Notes under the pieces: generated by a model
Databases searched by the model: none
What the model was told of the DNA's origin: nothing
What the model saw: only the letters and a program-made list of their open reading frames with translations
Shown: positions 1 through 27,413 of the stretch, in pieces
Position numbering within the stretch: the stretch's first letter is position 1
How the letters are laid out: every line of letters starts with the position of its first letter
Program-made: the position numbers and the translations under genes
DNA from: Klebsormidium nitens
Taxonomy: Eukaryota > Streptophyta > Klebsormidiophyceae > Klebsormidiales > Klebsormidiaceae
Direction: 5' to 3'
Assembly (NCBI GenBank): GCA_000708835.1
Contig: DF237090.1
Span: forward strand, 112,462-176,461
Length of the DNA stretch: 64,000 nucleotides

Positions 1-363
1 GTTGTTGGACGTAGAGTCGCCGTCGCCAGGCTGTCGGGGGCCAGGATCCACCATTGCTAGAACAGCCCTGCTGGCTCCCTAGATGTCACCAATTGCACCA
101 ATTGCGTGGCAGGAGCAAGGCGGACCAATGCAATGGCGGCCACAGGGCGCGGGTTTGCACTCGTAGGTCAGCAAAATCTTGCAAGCAGCACTGAGGCGCT
201 CATCCGACTTTAACCCTCTAGGCATTGGTCAAGTGACGGCATAATGTATAACCCAGTTCTGATGTCATTGTCGCGCACTCCGGACCCAAGCTCTAGAGCA
301 GAGATACCGTAGTGTGCTGTGAGAATGGCGATGCCCCGCGCATCCTAGAGGTAGTCACTACCT

Positions 364-386
364 CACGGCACTACCGTAGTGCCGTG
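364..386. repeat. Perfect inverted repeat (hairpin)
   Basis: An 11-base arm, cacggcactac, is followed by one base and its exact reverse complement, gtagtgccgtg. A smaller palindrome (ggtagtcactacc) lies immediately upstream. Function is unknown; it could be a footprint of a mobile element or a chance palindrome. Confidence 0.6.
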
Positions 387-1284
387 AAAGGTTGGCTTAG
401 GAGCCCAAGGTTGGGTTAGGAGCCCAAACCATATATTTTAGGGTTCTTCTCTTTTGTGCTGCACGTGCAGCCAAACTCGCCAAAGGTGACGGCAGTGGGC
501 ATCCTTGCCTGCGCCATGGCAGGGTAGAACGTTCATCCTTCGCGGCAGCGATGGTTCTGATGGTTGGCCCATCAGCAATGGCATGGGGAGAGACGAAAGG
601 TGCTTGCCGTTGAGGCTGCACATCAGCATTTCAAAAAGACATCTGCGTTGTTGCGTAGCATTGATTGCCGATCGGTCCATTGGGTGGAATTGAGAGCTAA
701 ACTCCTAGTCGACGCCCAATCATTGTGGTATCAAGCAGGGGTGTCAAGCTGAGTTGCTGACATTGTTGTGAAGGCCCAATCGAGGTTCAGGAGGTGAGTG
801 ACACAGTGCTGTCTGCCCCTCCTCTGCTTGCTGTCTGAGTTTGTGTTGGGGCAGGTTGTGCGCAACAATCGAACACAAGCCCACCACCGGAAATAGTGAT
901 TGATTTCTTCTCAGTGGACCTGTCTCTCGTATTGACGTCTGCACAATAAACCCTCAATTAACCATGTGAACTGGTCCAATTGCGCAGAATGGGTTTGACA
1001 AGATATCCACTGAATACAGGAACCCTAAACAACTCCTCTCATAGCTTGCTTGCTCTACGCCAGGGCACTAGATAGTGTTAGCATGCCTTTTCAGTAGTTC
1101 TGCAATGCAGTTTGGATGTGTCCAGTTGGGCTCCAAAGTGGGCCAAGGGCACAAGAATGATCTTGCACGTTTGCAGCCCATTTTGTGCGGTCAAAGGTTT
1201 AGCTATCCAATTTGTGCAACTGTTGACCATGAGAGTTTAGTTCATGATGTGTCTTTGTTTGCAAAGCTCTTCACTTGACTCCAG

Positions 1285-1348
1285 GAGCTGACTCGACTGT
1301 GGCTTCAAGCAATCAAGAGCTGACTCGACCGTGGCTTCAAGCAATCAA
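1285..1348. repeat. 32-base tandem duplication
   Basis: Two adjacent 32-base units beginning gagctgactcga differ at a single base (act/acc). The near identity points to a recent replication-slippage or short duplication event upstream of the BEACH gene. Confidence 0.8.
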
Positions 1349-1553
1349 CCAACCAAGTGGCAGCTCTGGAAGACAAAGTGAACTGTTCATTGAAAAAATG
1401 CAATCCTTTCTCACCCATTTAGACTACTCTATCCTGAGACCCTCAATTCTGGTTTTCAGTAGTCTGCGGCATAACGCTGGCCGCAAAAGTAGGCTGAAGA
1501 ATACCACTTTGATGCATCGATAGGTGCATGTCTCCTGTCTGAGAGCCGCAGAC

Positions 1554-18260
<16,707 letters not shown>

Positions 18261-19120
18261 CCGGAGGCGGGAGCCCTCAAACTTAACGGTTTAGAAGCCG
18301 GACTGCAGAACTAGGAGTGTACAGTACATAGATTAACGGTGGGACCTATAGTCTGCGTTATCGAATCAATGTTCGGACCTTTGTACCTGTTACGGAAGTT
18401 ACGATGTGTTTGGCGATGGCAAAGGGCGGAAATCTTACTAGTCATTAGCTTACGGCCGCACATGCACCTGCGCATGATCATCACACAACAGCTCTGGCAT
18501 TGAACTGGCTACAGGGCCAATAGTAACGGTGTACAACCGTTCTTGAAATGCCCTAGTTGTACACTAACCACAGACTCTAAACTGGTTGTACTCATCAACA
18601 TGCATGATTTTCCAAGAGTTTCAACGTTATATTCTATGCACGGGAGCAAAAAGCGTGATTGCAGCTTGGGCTTTCAAGTCTAGGATGAAACTTACTACGA
18701 CTACCTTCGTGGCCACCCAGTCCACCAGACTCCTCCAGGCAGCCTCCATCATCTCGCACCGCTTCCACTGCATCGGCTCCTCATCAGGCACCACCAATGC
18801 AGATTATCTTGGCGTAGTTTGGAAAGGGAGGCCAAGGAATAAGGTAGAGAGCATTGGGCACGACATGATCATTTTAAGGCTAGGCCAACAGAGGGTGTCT
18901 CGGCCACAATCCCATGTCTGCTGGCATTGCTTCCAAAATATTATGCATTTGGCCATTCTTGTGTTTTGCAGCTCCGTATAAAGGTAGAATTCTGACCACG
19001 CAAGGCGTAGGAAGCGAGTGACCGATTTATCTCATGTCAAAAAGCTGCGCTTTCATCAATATTTGTGTACCAAGGGACTGCATTATGTACAGGCAACCTT
19101 ACTCTGCTGCTCCGCGACTC
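18261..19120. other. Intergenic, 3' of the BEACH gene
   Basis: After the BEACH stop codon the sequence becomes AT-richer. It should contain the 3' UTR and polyadenylation region. The ORFs here (for example 18586-18981) have no recognisable motif or splice support. Confidence 0.5.
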
Positions 19121-19687
19121 CTATCCTTTTCTTAAGACTTCTTCCAAACGATCATGGTAATAGTCTATGGTCTCCTTCCGTCTCAATTCGTACATCTCTG
19201 GGATAGTGCAACTCCAGCGTGGGATAACACATTTGTCAACGAAGTAGAGCATGGACTCTAAGCTGAAACTATACCACCCACTATCTTGTGCAACTGGAAC
19301 CCCCCCGTGTTGCTCTCCGTCATCCTCAAGGCTGGTAGCTGCCGCATAGAGCGCCTGGTTTGTATGCCAAAATTCCATTGACCCATGTAACGGCACCGAT
19401 GCTCCCTCCATCATATCCCACAACTTCAGTGCGAGCCTGAGCCGGTCTTTCCTTTGAAGATCTCCTCTTGCCTTGGATACAAACAACTCCTGAATGTTGT
19501 CATATGATGTTGTCGATAGTATTAGAAGTCTAAGCATCTTACAAGACATCCCATTTGCCTTGCCATCCCACCCATGCCTCCTTGCCATCAGCCTACAGTG
19601 CAAGGACCCCGCCTCGGTCAACACCATTAATCCGGCCTGCTGACAGAGGTCAGCACTCATTCCTCCATAGTCGTTGTCTGAACACAA
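19121..19687 (-). CDS. Uncharacterised ORF, possibly a terminal exon
   Basis: I do not recognise this frame. About 188 codons are open on the minus strand; the frame extends a little further upstream to a stop near 19726. Two possible splice acceptors (ttttcag, ttgcag) lie just upstream and no ATG starts the open stretch, so it may be the last exon of a gene whose first part I could not find. The predicted protein is mixed in composition, with tryptophans, cysteines and charged residues (segments DSGWYSFSLESMLYFVDK and DYYHDRLEEVLRKG), and has no obvious membrane segment or repeat. It could equally be a decayed gene fragment. Confidence 0.35.
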   Translation of the reverse strand: MCSDNDYGGMSADLCQQAGLMVLTEAGSLHCRLMARRHGWDGKANGMSCKMLRLLILSTTSYDNIQELFVSKARGDLQRKDRLRLALKLWDMMEGASVPLHGSMEFWHTNQALYAAATSLEDDGEQHGGVPVAQDSGWYSFSLESMLYFVDKCVIPRWSCTIPEMYELRRKETIDYYHDRLEEVLRKG

Positions 19688-20669
19688 GCTGCAACAGCTT
19701 ACATTGGTAAATGCTGAAAAGAACTATGTTAAAAGAACTAGAAGGTGAAAACAATTGGAGTAGACATCTTGTAAGTGTTGCAAAGAGAGCAAATATTGGC
19801 CCGGCAGATGTGGACAGACACCCGGAAAACTCTATGGGCCTAAGGCTGCACCAAAGTACAACCCGATGCAAGATGTGGCTTTCAAAGGTTCAGGAAGGCA
19901 CTACAAGCCTACTCCATTTCAACCCTCTGAGATGAGAGCAGAATCTTAGACTCGAAGCTGGAGGGGTAAAGCTACTAAAGCACGTGCTTCCTCTGCTTCT
20001 TCTGTCACTCTTGTTAGGAGCGCCTGGAGAGTGTTAGAAACTTGAAGCACCGCATGGCTCAGCTTTAACGTCCGGTCGGCCTGTGCAGAGTGTATGCCTA
20101 AGGCTCTGTTCAGAGTGTACCGGTATGCCTAAAGGTTGACAACGTGTATGAACGTTTGCTTGATCGATGCTCGCGCGCCAAGAGCTGATCCATGATTGGG
20201 CCCCGCAGCACTGGCTTTTGCACAATTGTAATCATAGGCGCGCAGAAGTCCACGTGCCTGGCCGGCCGGCCGGCATCAGTCCAGCTTTCATGTGCGTGCT
20301 CGAGTCCGCTCTTCGTATCAGATTGATGCGTGTGTTCGAGATTTTTTGAGTACCCAACATTAGAATACCTTCACCTGAAGAGCAGCACAACATTGACAAT
20401 CTGCGGGTTCAGGAGACAGCTCTTTTCATCAACATCGATCTCGGACCGTCATTTGCTCATTGCCCTGTAGCAGAACGGAATGATCGGATGCGACAGCTTT
20501 CATAAAATGCGCAGATGCATATGCTGCGGTAATCCACTGCCGACTACACCTCCCGCTCTTCGCCAGCGCCAAACGAATTGTCCGTTCACGTTATCGGAAC
20601 AAGGTCTTCGCATCCATCACGAGCCCAATCTTCTACGTTTGCTGAATTCTTTCCAGGGCTTTAGCTACT
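19688..20669. other. Intergenic, no supported gene
   Basis: Only short overlapping frames. A GC-rich block ggccggccggccggc near 20260-20275 stands out. This should include the 3' UTR of the minus-strand ART-like gene that ends at 20670. Confidence 0.5.
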
Positions 20670-22831
20670 TCAGGGCCCACAGCCCGCCTCCACTGTCACC
20701 ACTCCTAGCGGCAGCTGGTACGCCGCTTGGCGCACTGTGATGAACGGATAGTCGCGCATGTCCGCCTCCTTCTTGAGCAGCAAAAAGACCACCGCCTGGA
20801 ATCGAGCGGGGCAGTTGCGGTACCATTGGGTCCTGTCGACGTACTGGCGCGTGACTGCCAGATCGGTGCTGAAGTAGTCGCGCAGCGGGTCGGATTCGCG
20901 GCTGGTGGGCAGCAGACCGTGCGCCAGAATGCTCGGAATATTGCGCGGGGGAGTGCCATGGAATGCCACCACGAACGGGCCCAGGATGGGGGACAATCGG
21001 AGGTAACCACACAAACCTGCAAAGCAGGAGAGGGCATCTTGATTTTGCAAATCGGGCTTGCCTGGGTTTGTCTGGTCGAATTGAAATTGTGACGGGACTA
21101 ACAGCTGCTGTAAGCACAAGTCAAGGGAACTGGTGTTTAGAAGTCTGCAGGGACGTTGAGGCCCACTTGGTCTTTGATTAAGTGTAAGATTAGCATGCAT
21201 GCGGCTGTTAACTACTGTAGCTGCTATCAGTACAAATGCTCCTACACATCCCAGGAGACTCCGCGTCTAGCTTTGTAAGCAACACCTAGTAGGAGACACA
21301 AGCATGCTTCACGGGTCCGCTCATCACCTTTGTTAAAAGGATCTACGATGCTATGAAAAATGGATGACGAAGGTTCTGCCTAGGGGGCCGGTTGTCCCCT
21401 CGGCGGCTCCCACCCGGTAGTCTCACCCGGGATGGTGTCCTCGTGTTGCAGCAGCGTGTCCAGGAACCGGTTGAGCATGTAGCTGGTAACCCGCAGGTGC
21501 GCATTAAGGCGCACGTCCGTCACCCGGTACCCGCGTGCCAGCTGCGCCGCGCGCCTCCCGAGGAAGCTTTCGTCGCACAGTTTGAGCAGCTCCTTGCGCA
21601 GGGCCGCCTGCGCGAGATCAGCGCGATCAAGATACTAAGATAGAAAGACCGTTAATTTCCAGTCCTCAGGGCCCGCAGCACTTCTTACCGCTCCGCGTCG
21701 GCTACAGAGTACTGTTTGGAAACTCTAGGATGTGGTTGCGTTCCATCGACCTAAAAATTCCTGATCTTGAACGAATGTCATACTCCGAGGTGTTTGGAGC
21801 AATCTGATGACGAACTTTTCGTCAGCGGAGCGATGCAAGTGCAAAGAAAGGGTCCGTGCAGCCCTCACCCGTCTTCGCTGCACTCCGCCGTTTAAGTAGC
21901 CACGTGGTATCGCCCCCGAGACAATCTCCGCGATAGTATCTCTGCAGCCGTGAAGGAGACTCCTTCTTTTCTGCCAAGAGGCTCCTTTGAGCTTCAGCAA
22001 CCAATTGTTCATGCGGGAAGCGCACGGAAGACGACAAAGAATGACCTCAGGGCCGCACCGGTCGCTTTGATGCAGCCCACTTAGCCACTGCGGGGCGAAG
22101 AGCTTCGCACCGCCGTAACAAGCCATCTGCATTCTGAAATCCAAGGCTTTGCGACAAAAGTTTGTCCACGGGCAAATATGTACAAGCCTTGACAAGTTGG
22201 TTCAACTTACCCGGGAATGACCTCCGGAAACAGGCACCAGGCGAGGAAGAGCAGGGCGGGCAGCACCGGCAGAGCAATGGCCAGGTACAACGCCCCCAAA
22301 CCCAGGAGGTAAGCGAAGAGCGCGCATAGGGTGAAGCCCAGGAATGGCGGGCAGAAGAAGAAGCCCAGCAAGAAGACGGTCGGCCCCAGCTTCGCCTTCA
22401 GGATCTCTAGTTGGTCCCACAAATAGGAAACGACGTCGCAAACCTGACGATAAGGAATTGATTCTGGTTACAGAGACTTTGCAGAGCTCAACGGCGACAG
22501 GAGAAGTTGGGCGTTTGAGTTACGATAAGGTTTCAGGCGGAATCGAGTGCAGGTGGGGAGCAATGCATGCACTGTTTTGAAAGATGCAATTCCTTCTCCG
22601 GTCAATGCTCCAATTACTTCCAAATCATTGACTCATCTTCGGTACATCCTGTCTTCGGTGATGTCTTGGGTTCTCTCGAAAGTCTCCATGTTCATGCAGG
22701 CCCAACTTTCAGCATCTTCCAAGCGGAAGTCTTTGATTGCTGTGGGAAAATACAAACACCTATGCAGAATTTTCGGTCAGATTGGAACGCCTGTCTGTAG
22801 ACAGCGCACTTACATCTACTCCCCCTTCCAT
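20670..22831 (-). CDS. Membrane protein with PARP/ADP-ribosyltransferase-like domain, copy A
   Basis: Five exons on the minus strand, in order: 22831-22814, 22443-22211, 21941-21869, 21607-21427, 21016-20670, giving about 283 residues. The first exon is only six codons (MEGGVD) ending GAT|gtaagt. Exon 2 (233 bases) encodes two to three hydrophobic helices (LGFFFCPPFLGFTLCALFAY; ALYLAIALPVLPALLFLAW). Exon 4 is a charged helical linker (RGYRVTDVRLNAHLR). The last exon carries FVVAFHGTPPRNIPSILAHG, then DYFSTDLAVTRQYV and AAYQLPLGVVTVE, the pattern of the PARP-type ADP-ribosyltransferase fold (His, then Tyr). The residue at the usual catalytic Glu is uncertain and may be replaced. It is a paralogue of the gene at 23689-25976, in the opposite orientation. 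Activity is inferred only. Confidence 0.75.
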
Positions 22832-23688
22832 CTCGACGCCCTGCCCTCTTTTTGCTGGCCGTGGTTGTGGCTGGAAAAATGAGCTCCTGCTTCTGGCATA
22901 TGGGAGCTCGTGTTTCCGATCTTGGCCGGCGACCTTGCGGATCAGTCACGTTGCCTTCCTGATCAAATGAGTCGAAAGCGCCCAGTTGTTGCAATTCATT
23001 CTCCTTGCATGGGGCAATCTGCACGATCAAGTGCTTTCGCACCGAAATGTCGCGACCACTGCAACTCTCAGAACGTCACAAGCCCGACATTACAATCGTC
23101 ATACACATCGAGGACGCGACTCGACCTGCCAGTATGAAGTTGGAGGAGACATTCATGCTCATTAAGGTGCCATTGCTGGTCTCAAGTGTCACTCAAGGAT
23201 CGAGATGGGCGGGGAAAGTGGATACGAGTCGAATTCGACGGTTCGCAGATCAATCATATTCTTAACTCTTCGACCGCAGCAGCTACCGTGCGGTACTTTC
23301 AACGGAGAAGTGCTGCATGTCACCATTGCAAGTAGCCGCCGGGTGGGATCGCATTCTTTCAAGCTTTCAAGTCCTCTGGAGAGGAACCTACTGACTGGAA
23401 CTAAAGGTGAGGGTTGTATGCATCTTTTAACGCAGAGGGGTAGTCCATGGTTGCCCGTCGATTCGTCTCGTCTGGAGTGATTTGAGCAGTGGGGAAGTGA
23501 CGATAAGAAAACGGAAACCAGACCGCTTGACCCTCAATGCGCCATGCAAGGGGAAATGAAAAGTGTTATCTGGGTGCTGGCCTGAGCATTTGGACGCTCT
23601 CGACTTTTCGGCAGTCGCTCGAAGATACTAGCTTCCATGCGGAAGAAGTGAGAAGTCTTCTAGCTACAGCGAGGGGGCCAGAAAAGCG
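22832..23688. promoter_or_regulatory. Shared intergenic region between divergent ART-like paralogues
   Basis: The two proposed ATGs face away from each other across about 857 bases with no supported gene. This is the only place where both promoters can lie. I see no clear palindromic control site; the regulatory role is inferred from orientation. Confidence 0.5.
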
Positions 23689-25976
23689 ATGGCAGGATAT
23701 CGAAGGGCGGGGATTGCAGATGTGAGTGCGCTAGTTCTACATGTGAACGATCGTGCTTGATGATTGTAGATTGCTGCATGGTCGCTGAATCTGCTCACGT
23801 TGAGAATATGCAGACCCTCGCCATGAAAAAGTAGATTCTGATGGGCCGCACAATGTGAACTCCGAGCAGATGTCAAAATGCACCGGGCTAATGAAGAAAG
23901 ATCTGACTCGTTGAAAGCGTAAAGCAGAATGACGGGAGAAGCTATTCCGCGATTTGGTGCATCCTTTGCTCACCGCCTGAATTTGAATTCTCCTGACTGG
24001 ACCTCATAAACATTTCTTGAAGATCCAGTTCACGTTAGTTTAGCTTGTTCACCTCTCAAGTATCAGTTGTTGAAGTCTGAAGTCTGGAAAGTTTCTCCCA
24101 CGTTGATTTCGCCCTTCCGTATCAGTTTCTGGACTCCTTGTGCGACCAAGCAGAGCTCCTGAGGGCGTTCTACCGGCCGCGGCTCGTCTTCCTGCTGTGC
24201 GTCTTCCTCTGCCCGTTCTTCCTGGGCTTCACCACGCTCGCGCTCTTTGGGCACATCCTGGCTCTCGCCTACTTCTGGGCGCTGTACCTGGCCTTCGTTC
24301 TGCCGCTGCCCATCGCGGTCTTCCTCGCCTGGTACCTCTTCGCGGAAATGATACCCGGGTAAGTCAGCGCAGGTAGCTAAAGCTAAAGATCAAGTGGCAC
24401 ATACGCGCTTTCCTCCGTAAATGTTTCGATGCTTGAGGGTGCAAAAAAGCATTGTACGGCGTTGAAGTGCTTTTCAGCTCGCAGGTGCCAACTTTGGGCG
24501 CTTTGGTTTTGGACGTACGGTGCGGCTGTAAGATCGTTCTTTGCTTGCGCTTCTCGCATCCGCAATTGCTTGCTGAAGCTAAGAGCACTCTTGCCCTGTA
24601 AGAACTTATGCTTTCATTTCGGCCGCAGTGAAATCATTGCTGACGTCACGTCGGAGGCAACACCGCGTGTCTATCCAACCTGGGAAGTGCAGCAGACTGC
24701 GGCTCCTCGTGGCCCATCACTGTGGGATCGAAGACAGGTTGGAGCCGCTCAAGGCTTTCTTTTTTGGCATCGCTTCGCCGACGACAAGCAAACTATCCAG
24801 ATACGTTGGAACATTTTGGCGCGACGCACAATGAGGCGAAGAAATTTGTCCATTATTCATGTCAGAAAGGTAACAAAACGCGACCGTTTTCCAGTGTTTC
24901 CATGTGACAGTCTGCAGCCAAAGTTCTGAAGATTATAGACGGGCTCCAGGGCCCCATAAGTTGGATTTCTATTCTTCCGTCTTGATTACGCTGATCTCGC
25001 GCAGGCCCTGCGCGAGCGGCTGCTCGAAATGTGCGACGAGAACTTCCTGGAGAGGCGGGTGGCGCAGTTGGCGCGCGGGTACCGGGTGACGGACGTGCGC
25101 CTGAACGCGCACCTGCAGAGGTCCAGCTACATGCTCGACCGGTTCCTGGACACGCTGCTGCAACACGAGGACACCCTCCCGGGTGAGCCAACCGGTCGGA
25201 GACGTGACAGGATGCTTAGAAGGCTCCTCAACCGGGGTTTTGTAGAGGGTTCTTCCATCTTTTCTCCCCCTGTTTTGTCCCCCCTCCCCCTGACACCAGC
25301 ATTGTAATCCCTTCGGACAGTGCGGAGAGCTGACCCCTGGTATATGGAAATCCGCGTGTATATCCTGCCAGCTGGTTCTCTTCTCAGGCTCGAAAGCGGG
25401 CCTTTCGCAGTTTTGGGAGGCGTTTAAGTCGGTGGCAGAAGCGCCTCCAATGCCCCTACGCTCAATCGAAGACCGATAACCGTCGGCCCTGCTTTATCAT
25501 TGCACCAGCCCTTATTCTCTCTCCTGGTATCAGGAACCAGTGTTTTCACACACAAGAACGACACAAGCCCACATGACGAACGATTGCCCTGCCCCTGTCC
25601 TCGGTTAACAGATCTGTGGGAGGAACTCCGGTCGTCCCCCGGCCTGGGCCCGTTCGTGGTGGCGTTCCACGGCACTCCCCCGGCCAACATCCCGAGCATC
25701 CTGGCCCATGGCCTGCTGCCCACCAGCCGCGTGTCCGACCCGCTGTGCGACTACTTCAGCACCGATCTAGCCGTCACCCGCCGGTACGTCGACAAGACCA
25801 ATCGACTATGGTACCGCAACTGGCCCGCCCAGTTCCAAGCAGTCGTCTTTCTGCTGCTCAAGAAGGAGCCGGCGGTCGTGGACCACTTTTCGTTCATCGT
25901 GATGCGCCACGCGGCGTACCAGCTGCCGCTGGGAGTCGTGACGGTAGAGGCGGACTATGGGCCCCAAGAATTTTAG
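23689..25976 (+). CDS. Membrane protein with PARP/ADP-ribosyltransferase-like domain, copy B
   Basis: Five exons: 23689-23721, 24126-24358, 24629-24737, 25005-25182, 25612-25976, giving about 305 residues. The start ATG gives MAGYRRAGIAD ending GAT|gtgagt, the same phase-0 junction as copy A. Exon 2 is 233 bases in both copies and encodes hydrophobic helices (LVFLLCVFLCPFFLGFTTLA; LYLAFVLPLPIAVFLAWYLF). Exon 4 reads CDENFLERRVAQLARGYRV. The final exon has FVVAFHGTPPANIPSILAHG, DYFSTDLAVTRRYVDK, FQAVVFLLLKKE and AAYQLPLGVVTVE. All intron phases match copy A, so the two arose by inverted duplication. The C-terminus resembles PARP-like ADP-ribosyltransferases; the N-terminal helices predict membrane anchoring. 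Substrate, compartment and activity are unknown. Confidence 0.77.
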
Positions 25977-27413
25977 CAGGTCGTTTTCAAGCTTCGGCTT
26001 CAAATCGGCGCGAAACTCTTAAAATACGTCCTGGACATCTACTGTGGCCTTGTTAAGGTACATGCCATAATACTATAAGACTTGCCACACAAGCAGCAAA
26101 TAGGTGCTCAGCCGCCCGAGCGTCCCATCGCCAAGTTACTTGCATACGCTGCCAGTGGGTCGAGTCGAAGGCAGCTTGCTAGGTTTTTGATTACGTCCAG
26201 GTGGAAACGTTAGCGCCTCGCAATACGTTTACAGAGGCTTGCCACTAACGGAGGCACACTTCGAGGCCGCATTCTTCTTGACACTGCGGTGAGCGCTTTC
26301 TGTTCCATGCAGCGACGTAGCCTCGACTATACATCCGAGCAGGATGGTGGTTTTACAGGATTGCTTGGCTGATACCTGCAGCGCCTAGCAAACATGTGCC
26401 AACCTGCCGTGACCGTACCGGTTCCACAGTGCATTTACTGGACGTACCTGCATGCTTGTTCATTTTCGTGCGCTGTGACATTGTTGAGTCCGGCCGCGGG
26501 CAGAGATATACAAAAATTGCCGCGAACGGCGATTGCATGGAGTATACGTCACTTGCACCGCATGCATGAACCATGTGCACCATGCAGCCTGATGCTCAGT
26601 TGGAGTGGAACCCATGCTTACGTTCATATGCGCGTTTTTGTACTACACGTAGTACGTGGCATGTTTGCACCGTGGACAGCAAGACTCGTGCACTTTTGCC
26701 CTACGAACTGATGCACTTCACATACATATGAGCATCATCAAATTGATTTTCCAAATGTAAAGCTAGCTAGAACCCCCCGCAGCGCAAGTGCTTGCCCACT
26801 ATATGTACGTCCATCCGATTGCATAGCATGTCAAGTACGGCAATACGGACGCCTTGCCAGCTTGAGGAATTTCAATCACATGCATAGTCACTGATAGAAT
26901 CACTCAACGGCGTTCACCGGCACGTACAGACAGTTGTACGTGCGGGTGGAATAGGTCGTGCAATTGCCTGTGCATCCTCGTTGCACTTATTGTAGATAAT
27001 ACTCGATCCGTGGTTGTAGATAATACGCAATCCGTGCACACGAATACGCAACCGGACAATTGAGTCACAGACCAGCATGAGAAAGCCATCGTATAGCCGC
27101 TTAGTCCTAGCAAGATTTTGGGCCAGGACGGTTTTACAATAGAACGCGTGTCAGCAAGCCTACGTATCAAGAGCTTGAATGCAAGGCATTGGAAACGAGA
27201 CACCCGTGTTCTTGAAAAGGATGTGTGTGTCCCGTCTCTTGAAACAACATGAAAGTCCTGAAACTTGGACAAATGAGTCCAACCATGGAGGGTTGCCGTC
27301 GGCAGTAAGTTACAGTTCGATCTTATCGATGCAGATTCGCACTAATGTGGAGTAATTCTCCGGATCCGACATTCGAATTGCCGGATGGAGAGCTTTATCT
27401 TTCTTACATTTCC
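25977..27413. other. Intergenic between copy B and the BTB-LRR gene
   Basis: Both flanking genes point their 3' ends here, so this should hold two convergent 3' UTRs. ORFs are short, with no motif or splice support. I see nothing else supportable. Confidence 0.5.

Larger units (their letters stand above)
1..1553. other. Intergenic / 5' region upstream of the BEACH gene
   Basis: No gene is supported here. Open frames are short, overlap on both strands and show no family signature. The stretch holds a near-perfect short tandem repeat around 390-428, a 23-base hairpin at 364-386 and a 32-base tandem duplication at 1285-1348, listed separately. The promoter and 5' UTR of the downstream BEACH gene should lie in the right-hand part, but I see no distinctive core promoter element. 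Confidence 0.6.

Noticed and set aside
20255-20280. ggccggccggccggc block as a regulatory palindrome
   Set aside because: Low-complexity GC repeat; too simple to assign a role.
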